From the NCBI RefSeq assembly GCF_000317305.3, contig NC_023036.2, positions 3,782,001 through 3,846,000 on the forward strand: a stretch of DNA of 64,000 nt, in the 5' to 3' direction. The stretch's first letter is position 1. Each line of letters begins with the position of its first letter. The notes under the pieces were generated by a model. The model ran no database searches. It was not told the origin of the DNA and saw only the letters and a program-made list of their open reading frames with translations. A program made the translations under genes and the position numbers. Source of the stretch: Mycolicibacterium neoaurum VKM Ac-1815D. GTDB taxonomy: Bacteria; Actinomycetota; Actinomycetes; Mycobacteriales; Mycobacteriaceae. Shown piece after piece: positions 8,663-16,802 of the stretch.

Positions 8663-9334
8663 GTGACCTCCATCCGTTCCTCCGCCGAACCGCTGCAGGT
8701 GCGCGTGCTGGGCAGCGTGGACTACGTGCAGGCCTGGCAGCTGCAGCGGGAGATCGCCGACGCGCGGGTGGCCGGTGGCCCGGACACCATGTTGCTGCTC
8801 GAACACCCGCCGGTCTACACCGCGGGCAAGCGCACCGAGGATCACGAGCGGCCGTTGGACGGCACCCCCGTGGTCGACACCGACCGCGGCGGCAAGATCA
8901 CCTGGCATGGACCCGGCCAGCTCGTCGGATATCCGATCATCGGACTGGCCGAACCACTCGATGTGGTGAATTTCGTTCGGCGCCTTGAGGAGGCGCTCAT
9001 CACGGTGTGCACCGATCTCGGTCTACACACGACGCGGGTCGACGGGCGGTCGGGGGTCTGGGTGCCCGCCGGGCCTGCGGGTCCCGCGCGCAAGATCGGC
9101 GCCATCGGCATCCGGGTGGCCCGCGGGGTCACCCTGCACGGCTTCGCGCTCAACTGCGACTGTGACCTCGGCGCGTTCGGTGGGATCATCCCCTGCGGCA
9201 TCGCCGATGCCGGGGTCACCTCACTGACCGCCGAACTGGGCAGGCATGTGCGAGTGAAAGATGTCACCGACGCGGTGGCAGAGGCCGTCTCGGGTGCTTT
9301 GGACGGACAGATCCGCGTAGCATCGACGTCGTGA
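8663..9334 (+). CDS. lipB: Octanoyl-[acyl-carrier-protein]:protein N-octanoyltransferase
   Basis: 223 residues. LipB moves octanoate from acyl-ACP to the lipoyl-domain lysine of targets such as DlaT and GcvH, the first step of lipoate assembly. Visible motifs are LLLEHPPVYTAGKRT, GGKITWHGPGQLVGYPI and the catalytic pair: Lys in RKIGAIGIRV and the acyl-binding Cys in GIIPCGIADAGVTSL. GTG 8663 is chosen on the -10 spacing and on length (M. tuberculosis LipB is 230). Its stop overlaps the lipA start (GTGA). Confidence 0.96.
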   Translation: MTSIRSSAEPLQVRVLGSVDYVQAWQLQREIADARVAGGPDTMLLLEHPPVYTAGKRTEDHERPLDGTPVVDTDRGGKITWHGPGQLVGYPIIGLAEPLDVVNFVRRLEEALITVCTDLGLHTTRVDGRSGVWVPAGPAGPARKIGAIGIRVARGVTLHGFALNCDCDLGAFGGIIPCGIADAGVTSLTAELGRHVRVKDVTDAVAEAVSGALDGQIRVASTS

Positions 9335-10269
9335 GTGTCGTCCCTGAAGGCCGTAAGTTACTGCGCCTTGAGGTGCGCAACGCCGAGACCCCCATCGAAC
9401 GCAAACCGCCGTGGATCAAGACCACGCTGCGCACCGGCCCGGAGTACACCGAACTCAAGAGCCTGGTGAAGCGCGAGGGTCTGCACACCGTGTGTGAAGA
9501 GGCCGGCTGCCCCAACATCTACGAATGCTGGGAGGACCGCGAGGCCACCTTCCTGATCGGTGGCGAACAGTGCACCCGGCGCTGCGATTTCTGCCAGATC
9601 GACACCGGCAAGCCCGCCGAGCTCGACCGTGATGAACCGCGCCGCGTCGCCGAGAGCGTGCAAGCCATGGGTCTGCGTTATTCGACGGTTACCGGGGTGG
9701 CGCGCGACGATCTGCCCGACGGCGGTGCCTGGCTGTATGCCGAGACCGTCCGCCAGATCCACCAGCTCAACCCGAACACCGGTGTCGAGCTGCTCGCCCC
9801 GGATTTCAACGCGATACCCGAACAACTCGCCGAGGTGTTCGAGTCCCGCCCCGAGGTGTTCGCCCACAATGTCGAGACGGTGCCGCGCATCTTCAAGCGC
9901 ATCCGCCCCGCCTTCCGGTACCAGCGCAGCCTCGACGTCATCACCGCCGCCCGTGATTTCGGGTTGGTGACCAAGAGCAACCTCATCCTCGGCATGGGCG
10001 AGACCCCCGAGGAGGTGCGCACCGCGCTGGTCGATCTTCACGAAGCGGGCTGCGATATCGTCACCATCACCCAGTACCTGCGGCCCTCACCGCGCCACCA
10101 TCCGGTCGAGCGCTGGGTGCGGCCCGAGGAATTCGTCGAGCATTCCGACTACGCCAAGAGCGTCGGTTTCACCGGTGTGCTGGCCGGACCGCTGGTCCGG
10201 TCGTCCTACCGGGCGGGCAAGTTGTACGCCGAGGCTGCGCGGGTCAGAGCAGCCTCCGGCGCATCGTAA
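9331..10269 (+). CDS. lipA: Lipoyl synthase
   Basis: 312-residue radical SAM enzyme that inserts two sulfurs into protein-bound octanoyl chains. The auxiliary cluster cysteines are in CEEAGCPNIYEC and the radical SAM cluster in CTRRCDFCQI; GVARDDLPDGGA and RSSYRAG near the C-terminus also fit. Start GTG 9331 overlaps the lipB stop by four bases, so the two are translationally coupled. Works on the lipoyl domains of DlaT and on the glycine cleavage H protein. Confidence 0.97.
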   Translation: MSVVPEGRKLLRLEVRNAETPIERKPPWIKTTLRTGPEYTELKSLVKREGLHTVCEEAGCPNIYECWEDREATFLIGGEQCTRRCDFCQIDTGKPAELDRDEPRRVAESVQAMGLRYSTVTGVARDDLPDGGAWLYAETVRQIHQLNPNTGVELLAPDFNAIPEQLAEVFESRPEVFAHNVETVPRIFKRIRPAFRYQRSLDVITAARDFGLVTKSNLILGMGETPEEVRTALVDLHEAGCDIVTITQYLRPSPRHHPVERWVRPEEFVEHSDYAKSVGFTGVLAGPLVRSSYRAGKLYAEAARVRAASGAS

Positions 10270-10272
10270 ACT
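10267..10272 (+). promoter_or_regulatory. -10 box for the DUF4191 gene (leaderless)
   Basis: TAAACT, which includes the lipA stop codon TAA and lies six bases before the ATG at 10279. Confidence 0.45.
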
Positions 10273-10278
10273 TGTCGA

Positions 10279-11031
10279 ATGGCGAAATCGCGTAATCCCG
10301 CCCAGACCAAGGCCGCCAAGGCCGAGGCGAAGGCCGCCCGTAAGGCTGCGTCCAAGCAGCGCCGCAGCCAGCTGTGGCAGGCCTTCCAGATCCAACGCAA
10401 AGAGGACACCCGGCTGCTGCCGTACATGATCGGCGCGTTCGTGCTGATCGTGGGTGTCTCGATCGCGCTCGGCGTGCTGGCCGGCGGTTTCACCTTGTAC
10501 ATGATGATCCCGCTGGGCATCATCCTCGGTGCGCTGGTGGCCTTCATCATCTTCGGCCGCCGCGCCCAGAAATCGGTGTACCGCAAGGCCGAGGGACAGA
10601 CCGGCGCGGCCGCCTGGGCGCTGGACAACCTTCGTGGCCGCTGGCGCGTCACCCCCGGCGTCGCGGCGACCGGGCACTTCGACGCCGTGCACCGGGTGAT
10701 CGGCCGCCCGGGTGTCATCCTGGTCGGCGAGGGTTCGGCCAGCCGAGTGAAACCGCTTCTGGCGCAAGAGAAGAAGAAGACCGCACGGCTGGTCGGCGAC
10801 GTTCCGATCTACGACATCGTGGTGGGCAACGGCGAGGGCGAGGTGCCGCTGGCCAAGTTGGAGCGTCACCTCGGCAAACTGCCCGCCAACATCACGACCA
10901 AGCAGATGGATTCGCTCGAATCGAAGTTGGTGGCACTGGGCTCCAAGATCGGTCCGGCCGCCATGCCCAAGGGCCCGCTGCCCAACCAGGCCAAGATGCG
11001 CGGCGTCGGGCGCACCGTCCGCCGCAAGTAG
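10279..11031 (+). CDS. DUF4191 integral membrane protein (Rv2219 homologue)
   Basis: 250 residues. A strongly basic Lys/Ala-rich N-terminus (about 1-30) precedes two transmembrane helices (about 52-72 and 76-95), followed by a soluble, basic C-terminal domain of about 150 residues. This architecture and the position after lipA match Rv2219. Function unknown. The C-terminus is Arg-rich (GRTVRRK). Confidence 0.88.
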   Translation: MAKSRNPAQTKAAKAEAKAARKAASKQRRSQLWQAFQIQRKEDTRLLPYMIGAFVLIVGVSIALGVLAGGFTLYMMIPLGIILGALVAFIIFGRRAQKSVYRKAEGQTGAAAWALDNLRGRWRVTPGVAATGHFDAVHRVIGRPGVILVGEGSASRVKPLLAQEKKKTARLVGDVPIYDIVVGNGEGEVPLAKLERHLGKLPANITTKQMDSLESKLVALGSKIGPAAMPKGPLPNQAKMRGVGRTVRRK

Positions 11032-11091
11032 GGCAATAGGGCGCGGCCGCCATTTTCGGCGAGTTGCCGCCACCGGTACACCCCGGTTGCT

Positions 11092-11138
11092 TAGATACAC
11101 CCATGACAGCCGGGCGGGTGCATGTGCACCGCATGTGA
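11092..11138 (+). other. Possible leader ORF and near-consensus -10 upstream of the amidohydrolase
   Basis: TAGATA at 11092-11097 is followed by an ATG at 11103 that opens an 11-codon reading frame (MTAGRVHVHRM, stop at 11136-11138). It overlaps the start of the amidohydrolase at 11122 in another frame. The -10 lacks the final T of the TANNNT consensus, so this is a weak call. Confidence 0.25.
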
Positions 11139-12942
11139 ATGGGCACCGCACTTCTCCGCACTGACCGACCGGCGCACCGTGTTGCGCGCGGCAACCATCG
11201 TCGCAGCGACCGCCGCCGTGGGCACGCTCGCCGCCTGCGCCCCGGATTCCTCGCCGGCGCCCACCCCTGGCGCTGATCCCAGCCCCGGACCGGGTGGCTC
11301 GGCGACCACCGTTTTCCGCAACGGACGGGTCTACACCGTGGCAGGCCCGGCGCCGTGGGCCCAGGCGGTCGCGGTCACCGGGAACACCATCAGCTACGTC
11401 GGCGACGACGCCGGCGCGATGGCACTCGCCGGCCCGGACACCACGGTGATCGACCTGGGCGGCAAGCTGCTGATGCCCGGTTTCGTCGAGGGGCACACCC
11501 ATCCGTTCCTCGGCGCATTCCTGACCTCCGGTGTCGACCTGCAGGTGCCCACGCTGGCCGAGGCCCTGGATGCCATCGCCGCCTATGCCAAGGCCAATCC
11601 GACCGGCCCGGTGCGTGGATTCGGTTGGCGTGTCGACATGTTCGGCCCGCAGGGACCCACCCGCGCCGATCTGGACCGGGTGCTACCCGACCGGCCCGGC
11701 TTCTTCTTCGCCATCGACGGGCACAGCCTGTGGGCCAACAGCAAGGCCCTGGAGCTGGCCGGCGTCAGCCGCGACACCCCGGACCCGATCCCGGGCTTCA
11801 GCTACTACGCGCGCGACGAGAACGGTGAGCCGACCGGGTATGTCCTCGAGGTCAACGCGGTGCTCGGCCTCGTCGACGCCGTCGAACCGATCTCCCCGGA
11901 CACCATGGCCACCCTCGTACAGGGCTGGCTGCCCAAGGCCTCGGCGGCCGGTATCACGTCGGTCTTCGATGCCGGGGTGCCGCCCATCGGTGACGATCAG
12001 GCCGCGATCCTGCGGATCTACACCGATATCGAGCAACGCAACGAACTGCCGATCCGGGTGGCGGCCTCGTACTCGGTGCGGGGCGCCCCGATCGAGGGCA
12101 CCGTCGAGAAGTTCACCGCGGTGCGCGATGCGGTCTCCAGCGAGCTGGTGACCGTCGGTGTGGTCAAGATCGTCGGCGACGGCACCCAGGGCGGGTACAC
12201 CGCCTGGCTCATCGAGCCCTACGCCGACAAACCCGACTCCACCGGTGCCTCCCCGTTCACCGAGGAGCAGTGGCATCGGCTGGTCAACGATGTCGACGCG
12301 GCGGGCTACGACGTACACATCCACGCCTGCGGTGAACGCACGGCGCGGGTGGGTCTGGACGCCGTGGAACGCGCCATCGCGGCCAACCCGCCGCGGGACC
12401 GGCGCCACACCATCGCGCACCTGGTCTACGTCGAGGACTCCGACGCGCCGCGTTTCGCCCAGTTGGGCGTCACCGCGCAGTTCTCGGCGAACTGGATGTC
12501 GGCCGATCCCGACACCATCGAGAACATGGGTGCCCGCTATGGCGCACCGCGCAAGGATCTGCTCTACCGGCCGCAGGCGGTGCTCGGTTCAGGCGGGCGC
12601 ATCTCGCTGGGCACCGACTGGCCCGCGGCGGGCTACTTCTCCACCTACAAGCCGTTGGACTCCATCCAGATCGGCGTCACCCGTCAACTCGTGGGCAAGC
12701 CGGATGCCGAGGTCCTCGCCCCGGCCGACCAGAAGCTGACCGTCGAGCAGGCCGTACACGCCAACACCCTCGGTGCGGCGTATCAGATCCGGCTGGAGGA
12801 CAAGGTGGGCTCGGTGGAGGTCGGCAAGCTGGCCGACCTGATCGTGCTGGACCGCAACATCTTCGATATCGACCCGCACGACATCCATGCCGCAGAGGTG
12901 ACGATGACGATGATGAACGGTCAGGTCCGCCACGAAAGTTAG
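11122..12942 (+). CDS. Exported amidohydrolase family 3 protein (YtcJ-like) with Tat lipoprotein signal
   Basis: 606 residues. After a short Cys-containing start (MCTACEW) comes a twin-arginine signal (DRRTVLRAATIVAATAAV) ending in a lipobox LAAC, so export by Tat and lipid anchoring are predicted. A Pro/Gly-rich spacer leads into the metal-dependent hydrolase fold: GHTHPFLG near the N-terminus, a Lys in VGVVKIVGDG, HIHACGERT, RHTIAHLVYV and SLGTDWPA provide the expected metal ligands. Substrate unknown; relatives act on N-substituted or formylated compounds. This gene is absent from the corresponding M. tuberculosis interval as I know it. It converges on the RDD gene across a palindrome. The start is the first ATG of the frame and is not certain. 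Confidence 0.85.
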   Translation: MCTACEWAPHFSALTDRRTVLRAATIVAATAAVGTLAACAPDSSPAPTPGADPSPGPGGSATTVFRNGRVYTVAGPAPWAQAVAVTGNTISYVGDDAGAMALAGPDTTVIDLGGKLLMPGFVEGHTHPFLGAFLTSGVDLQVPTLAEALDAIAAYAKANPTGPVRGFGWRVDMFGPQGPTRADLDRVLPDRPGFFFAIDGHSLWANSKALELAGVSRDTPDPIPGFSYYARDENGEPTGYVLEVNAVLGLVDAVEPISPDTMATLVQGWLPKASAAGITSVFDAGVPPIGDDQAAILRIYTDIEQRNELPIRVAASYSVRGAPIEGTVEKFTAVRDAVSSELVTVGVVKIVGDGTQGGYTAWLIEPYADKPDSTGASPFTEEQWHRLVNDVDAAGYDVHIHACGERTARVGLDAVERAIAANPPRDRRHTIAHLVYVEDSDAPRFAQLGVTAQFSANWMSADPDTIENMGARYGAPRKDLLYRPQAVLGSGGRISLGTDWPAAGYFSTYKPLDSIQIGVTRQLVGKPDAEVLAPADQKLTVEQAVHANTLGAAYQIRLEDKVGSVEVGKLADLIVLDRNIFDIDPHDIHAAEVTMTMMNGQVRHES

Positions 12943-12946
12943 TCGC

Positions 12947-13003
12947 TGACTCTGCGGTGAAGGTGCGCGCCACTCGACCTTTCGCGCCCTGTGCGCAGAG
13001 TCA
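12947..13003. terminator. 57-nt dyad between convergent genes (likely bidirectional terminator)
   Basis: A perfect 10-bp outer stem (TGACTCTGCG at 12947-12956 with its complement at 12994-13003) encloses a 37-nt interior that can form a shorter AAGGT/ACCTT helix. It fills the gap between the amidohydrolase and the RDD gene. No U-tract is present on either strand. Confidence 0.5.
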
Positions 13004-13017
13004 ACCGAAGTCGGGGC

Positions 13018-13500
13018 CTACCGCCGGACGACGGCGGTCTTGGTGGCCAGATCGTGCAGGCTGCGCTGGTCGGAGTCGGTGAACAGGGCCGGGATCACCA
13101 GTGCGGCCAGCAGGCCGCGCACCGCCGCCCGGCCCAGTCCCACGTGCTGACGGTTGTCCACCGACACCACCATCAGGCCGAGCGCGAGCTGACCAGGGGT
13201 GAAACCGAAAAGGCGCACCGACACCGCACCCAGGACGAACCACACCAGCAGGACCACCGTGGACATCATCGTCAGCGAGACCAGCCCGAAGGACATGCCC
13301 AGTGCGGTGAGACCGTAGGCGATCAGCCAGTCGATCAGCAGTGCGGCCGCGCGCCTGCCGAAACCGGCTATCGAGCCCGATCCGTGCTGCGGTAATCCCA
13401 GCCGGTGCCCGGGATAGTCGCCGCGGTCCTGCCCGGGGGCGCCTGCGGCCGAATCGAAGGGCTCCGGTCCGGACAACCAGGATGAGATCTCACGGGCCAT
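13018..13500 (-). CDS. RDD family membrane protein (Rv2219A-like)
   Basis: 160 residues. A hydrophilic N-terminus (about 1-45) is followed by three hydrophobic helices (about 52-70, 75-95 and 125-142). The RDD signature is present as RRAAALLIDWLIAYG, with the Arg and Asp retained, and GFTPGQLALGLMVV matches the second conserved block. RDD proteins are proposed ion or solute transporters but few are characterised. It is divergent from glnA1, as in M. tuberculosis. The start is the ATG at 13500. Confidence 0.88.
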   Translation of the reverse strand: MAREISSWLSGPEPFDSAAGAPGQDRGDYPGHRLGLPQHGSGSIAGFGRRAAALLIDWLIAYGLTALGMSFGLVSLTMMSTVVLLVWFVLGAVSVRLFGFTPGQLALGLMVVSVDNRQHVGLGRAAVRGLLAALVIPALFTDSDQRSLHDLATKTAVVRR

Positions 13501-13538
13501 GCCCCAAGCATAGGTTCCGGGCCCCGACGGGCCATTGC

Positions 13539-13554
13539 GTAACGTCTACGCAAC
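13539..13554 (+). promoter_or_regulatory. GlnR binding site upstream of glnA1
   Basis: GTAAC, six bases, GCAAC: an exact fit to the actinobacterial GlnR consensus (GTNAC-n6-GNAAC). It lies 73 bases before the glnA1 start. GlnR control of glnA1 under nitrogen limitation is established in other mycobacteria; at this site it is inferred from the motif. Confidence 0.75.
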
Positions 13555-13626
13555 ATACGGTTGATGACCGTGCAACATGGTGTCCATAGCGTCAACGCGC
13601 GGGTCACCAGAAAAGGAGAATTCGTA

Positions 13627-15063
13627 GTGGCAGAAAAGACCTCCGATGACATCTTCAAGCTGATCAAGGACGAGAACGTCGAATACGTCGACATTCGGTT
13701 CTGCGATCTGCCCGGTGTCGTCCAGCACTTCTCTATCCCGGCCTCGGCGTTCGACGAGAGCGTCTTCGAGGACGGACTGGCCTTCGACGGCTCGTCGGTG
13801 CGCGGCTTCCAGTCGATCCACGAGTCGGACATGATGCTGCTGCCCGACCCCAACACCGCGCGCATCGATCCGTTCCGGGCAGCCAAGACGCTGAACCTGA
13901 GCTTCTTCGTGCACGATCCCTTCACCCGTGAGGCCTACTCGCGCGACCCACGCAACGTCGCCCGCAAGGCGGAGAACTACCTCGTCAGCACCGGTATCGC
14001 CGATACCTGTTACTTCGGTGCCGAGGCCGAGTTCTACATCTTCGACTCGGTGAGCTTCGACTCGAAGATGAACGGCACCTTCTACGAGGTGGACTCCGAG
14101 TCCGGCTGGTGGAACAGCGGCGAGCCCTACGAGGCCGACGGCTCCCCCAACCGCGGCTACAAGGTGCGCCCCAAGGGCGGCTACTTCCCCGTCGCGCCGT
14201 ACGACCACTACGTGGATCTGCGCGATGAGATGGCCACCAACCTGACCAACGCCGGCTTCGTGCTCGAGCGCGGTCACCACGAGGTGGGCACCGCGGGCCA
14301 GGCCGAGATCAACTACAAGTTCGACACGCTGCTGGCCGCAGCCGACGATGTGCTGCTGTTCAAGTACATCATCAAGAACACCGCGTGGCAGAACGGCAAG
14401 ACCGTCACCTTCATGCCCAAGCCTCTCTTCGGTGACAACGGTTCGGGTATGCACGCCCACCAGTCGCTGTGGAAGGACGGCAAGCCGTTGTTCCACGACG
14501 AGTCCGGTTATGCCGGCCTGTCGGATATCGCGCGCCACTACATCGGCGGCATCCTGCACCACGCGCCGTCGCTGCTGGCGTTCACCAACCCGACGGTGAA
14601 CTCCTACAAGCGTCTGGTGCCGGGCTACGAGGCCCCGATCAACCTGGTCTACAGCCAGCGCAACCGCTCGGCCTGTGTCCGTATCCCGATCACCGGCAAC
14701 AACCCCAAGGCCAAGCGTCTTGAGTTCCGTTGCCCGGACAGCTCGGGTAACCCGTACCTGGCGTTCGCCGCCATGCTGATGGCCGGTATCGACGGCATCA
14801 AGAAGAAGATCGAGCCACTGGCACCGGTCGACAAGGATCTCTACGAGCTGCCCCCGGACGAGGCCGCCAACATCCCGCAGGCCCCGACCTCGCTGGCCGC
14901 GGTGATCGACCGCCTGGAAGAGGACCACGAGTACCTCACCGAGGGTGGCGTGTTCACCGAGGATCTGATCGAGACCTGGATCTCCTACAAGCGGGAGAAC
15001 GAGATCATGCCGATCCAGATCCGTCCTCACCCGTACGAGTTCAGCCTGTACTACGACGTCTAA
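13627..15063 (+). CDS. glnA: Glutamine synthetase type I-beta
   Basis: 478 residues, exactly the length of M. tuberculosis GlnA1. Makes glutamine from glutamate, ammonia and ATP as a dodecamer. Visible: the N-terminal FDGSSVRGFQSIHESDM segment, the ATP/metal region AEAEFYIFD, the NKxxVPG-type loop around SYKRLVPGYEAP and the adenylylation tyrosine in DKDLYELPP, the target of GlnE encoded at 17427-20387. GTG 13627 follows AAAGGAGAA by eight bases; longer upstream readings would cross the promoter. A strong hairpin terminator follows the gene. Confidence 0.98.
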   Translation: MAEKTSDDIFKLIKDENVEYVDIRFCDLPGVVQHFSIPASAFDESVFEDGLAFDGSSVRGFQSIHESDMMLLPDPNTARIDPFRAAKTLNLSFFVHDPFTREAYSRDPRNVARKAENYLVSTGIADTCYFGAEAEFYIFDSVSFDSKMNGTFYEVDSESGWWNSGEPYEADGSPNRGYKVRPKGGYFPVAPYDHYVDLRDEMATNLTNAGFVLERGHHEVGTAGQAEINYKFDTLLAAADDVLLFKYIIKNTAWQNGKTVTFMPKPLFGDNGSGMHAHQSLWKDGKPLFHDESGYAGLSDIARHYIGGILHHAPSLLAFTNPTVNSYKRLVPGYEAPINLVYSQRNRSACVRIPITGNNPKAKRLEFRCPDSSGNPYLAFAAMLMAGIDGIKKKIEPLAPVDKDLYELPPDEAANIPQAPTSLAAVIDRLEEDHEYLTEGGVFTEDLIETWISYKRENEIMPIQIRPHPYEFSLYYDV

Positions 15064-15121
15064 TTTCTGCTGCGTCTAAATTCTGCGGCGTCTGACCAGC
15101 CGTCTGAAGCAGGGCAGTCGA

Positions 15122-15159
15122 CAGAAGTGCCCCAGGTCCTATGACCTGGGGCACTTCTG
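15122..15159 (+). terminator. Intrinsic terminator of glnA1
   Basis: A perfect 17-bp stem (15122-15138 with 15143-15159) and a CTAT loop, starting 58 bases after the glnA1 stop. The downstream T-run is short (CTTTCG), typical of mycobacterial terminators. Confidence 0.85.
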
Positions 15160-15187
15160 CTTTCGCGGGGAAGTTCCCCGGTACCCC

Positions 15188-15193
15188 TAAGCT
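15188..15193 (+). promoter_or_regulatory. -10 box for the HEAT-repeat gene (leaderless)
   Basis: TAAGCT, seven bases before ATG 15201. It lies just after the glnA1 terminator and fixes the start downstream of the hairpin. Confidence 0.5.
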
Positions 15194-15200
15194 CTGGTCC

Positions 15201-15899
15201 ATGACTCCGCGGACGCACTGGACCGCCGAACTCCACGCCCTCCCGCGGACCAGCTGGCCACGCTATCTGGACGAGCATTCCGGGCTGCCCGGCCCCCGCG
15301 CCAACACCGAGCTGGCGCTGGCGTTCGGCGCGCTGGCCGATCAGGGGGATATCGACCGCGTCGTCGACAGCGCCGACGAGTACCGCGCCATGTGCGGGGC
15401 CGTCGCCCTCGGCACCCGCGCGACCGACACCGCCGCTCGGGCGCGGGCGCACACCGCGGCCTCCGATCCGCGCTGGCGGGTCCGCGAGGGGGTGGTCCTC
15501 GGCCTGCAGTTGTTGGCGGACAGCGATATCGGCACCGTGCAGAAGCTGGTCACGCGGTGGGCCCGCGACAGGGACCCACTGGTGGTGCGCGCCGCGGTGG
15601 CCGCGATCTGCGAGCCAAGGCTGCTGGGCACCGAGCCCGCGGCGGCGTGTGCCATCGACACCTGCACCGTCGCAACAGCCGTCGTGGCGAGGTGGCCCGC
15701 CGACGCGCGCCGGGACCAAGCGCTGCGCACCCTGCGTCAGACCCTGGGCTACTGCTGGAGTGTCGCGGTGGCCGCGGCACCGGAGTCCGGTTTGCCGGTG
15801 TTTTCGTCCCTGGACGACACCGATCCGGACGTGTCCTGGGTGATCCAGCAGAACCTGAAGAAGAAGCGGCTCACGCAGATCCTCGCCGCCGGTGGGTAG
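15201..15899 (+). CDS. HEAT/alpha-helical repeat protein, function unknown
   Basis: 232 residues, no signal peptide or membrane segment. The sequence is a series of amphipathic helices with HEAT-like pairs, for example DPRWRVREGVVLGLQLL and DPLVVRAAVAAICEPRLL, and a basic C-terminus (LKKKRLTQIL). Such repeats usually mediate protein binding. I do not recognise a characterised relative. The ATG at 15201 is supported by the -10 box; an upstream in-frame codon at 15141 lies inside the terminator hairpin and is rejected. The TAG stop overlaps the -10 box of the next gene. Confidence 0.75.
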   Translation: MTPRTHWTAELHALPRTSWPRYLDEHSGLPGPRANTELALAFGALADQGDIDRVVDSADEYRAMCGAVALGTRATDTAARARAHTAASDPRWRVREGVVLGLQLLADSDIGTVQKLVTRWARDRDPLVVRAAVAAICEPRLLGTEPAAACAIDTCTVATAVVARWPADARRDQALRTLRQTLGYCWSVAVAAAPESGLPVFSSLDDTDPDVSWVIQQNLKKKRLTQILAAGG

Positions 15900-15903
15900 G
15901 GTC
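15898..15903 (+). promoter_or_regulatory. -10 box for first DoxX gene (leaderless)
   Basis: TAGGGT overlapping the preceding stop codon, seven bases before ATG 15911. Confidence 0.45.
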
Positions 15904-15910
15904 GGACGAC

Positions 15911-16336
15911 ATGATCAATCTGTCCGATCGTCTCAATTCGGCGGCCCCGGCGGTGCTGAGTCTGGTCCGGGTCGTCTTCGGGTTCCTGTTCACCCTGTTC
16001 GGCACCTCGAAGATCTTCGGGTGGCCCATCGCGATGGAGATGCCGGTCTGGTCGTGGCCGGTCTGGTACGCCGGGCTGATCGAGCTGATCGCCGGTGTGC
16101 TGATCATGGCCGGTCTGTTCACCCGCGCCGCGGCGTTCATCGCGTCGGGATCGATGGCGGTGGCCTACTTCTGGCAGCACCAGCCGCTGGCGCTGTGGCC
16201 GATCGTCAGCCCCGAATACGGCGGTAACGGCGGCCTGGACGCCATCCTGTTCTGTTTCGTCTTCCTGCTGTTCGTGTTCACCGGGGGCGGCGCTTATTCC
16301 CTCGACCGAGTGAGAAGTCGCACGCCGGCGGACTAG
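15911..16336 (+). CDS. DoxX family membrane protein (first of a tandem pair)
   Basis: 141 residues with four transmembrane helices and the DoxX pattern: an N-terminal RVVFGFLFTLFGTSKIFGWP helix, WYAGLIELIAGVLIMAGLFTRAAAF and a C-terminal FVFLLFVFTGGGAYSLDR. DoxX proteins are linked to redox and oxidative-stress systems (in M. tuberculosis a DoxX partners SodA and SseA), but this copy is not beside such genes. The paralogue 34 bases downstream shares the same layout, indicating tandem duplication. Confidence 0.88.
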   Translation: MINLSDRLNSAAPAVLSLVRVVFGFLFTLFGTSKIFGWPIAMEMPVWSWPVWYAGLIELIAGVLIMAGLFTRAAAFIASGSMAVAYFWQHQPLALWPIVSPEYGGNGGLDAILFCFVFLLFVFTGGGAYSLDRVRSRTPAD

Positions 16337-16357
16337 ATCCAAAACGGACCACGGTCC

Positions 16358-16363
16358 TATTAT
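16358..16363 (+). promoter_or_regulatory. -10 box for second DoxX gene (leaderless)
   Basis: TATTAT, seven bases before ATG 16371; the closest match to a canonical -10 in this part of the window. Confidence 0.55.
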
Positions 16364-16370
16364 CGGGTCC

Positions 16371-16802
16371 ATGTCATCTACAGGTCTGGACTCCAAGCTC
16401 GCCTCGTTCACCCCGCTGGCACTGTCGGCATTCCGAATCGTGTTCGGACTGCTGTTCACCGTGCACGGCACCCAGAAGCTCTTCGGCTTCCCCACCGCCA
16501 TGGAGAGCGGCACCGTGCCCGTGGGCACCTGGCCCTACTGGTATGCCGGTGTGATCGAGCTCGTCCTCGGCCTGCTGATCCTGACCGGACTCTTCACCCG
16601 GATCGCGGCCTTCATCGCCTCCGGCGAAATGGCCTACGCCTACTTCACCGCCCACCAGCCCACGGCACTGTGGCCGATCGACAACGGCGGCGAGGTCACC
16701 GTCCTGTACTGCTTTGCATTCCTGCTGCTGGTGTTCATCGGCGGCGGCGCCATCGCGCTGGACAGCGTCGTCGGCAAAAAGCGCGGCAGGGTCGCGAGCT
16801 AG
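16371..16802 (+). CDS. DoxX family membrane protein (second of a tandem pair)
   Basis: 143 residues, four transmembrane helices. FRIVFGLLFTVHGTQKLFGFP, WYAGVIELVLGLLILTGLFTRIAAF and FAFLLLVFIGGGAIALDS align with the upstream paralogue. It has its own strong -10 box, so the duplicates may be expressed separately. Its last four bases overlap the end of the convergent thioesterase gene. Confidence 0.88.
   Translation: MSSTGLDSKLASFTPLALSAFRIVFGLLFTVHGTQKLFGFPTAMESGTVPVGTWPYWYAGVIELVLGLLILTGLFTRIAAFIASGEMAYAYFTAHQPTALWPIDNGGEVTVLYCFAFLLLVFIGGGAIALDSVVGKKRGRVAS

Noticed and set aside
15141..15200. Upstream extension of the HEAT-repeat gene
   Set aside because: The extension lies in the glnA1 terminator hairpin and before the -10 box that suits ATG 15201.
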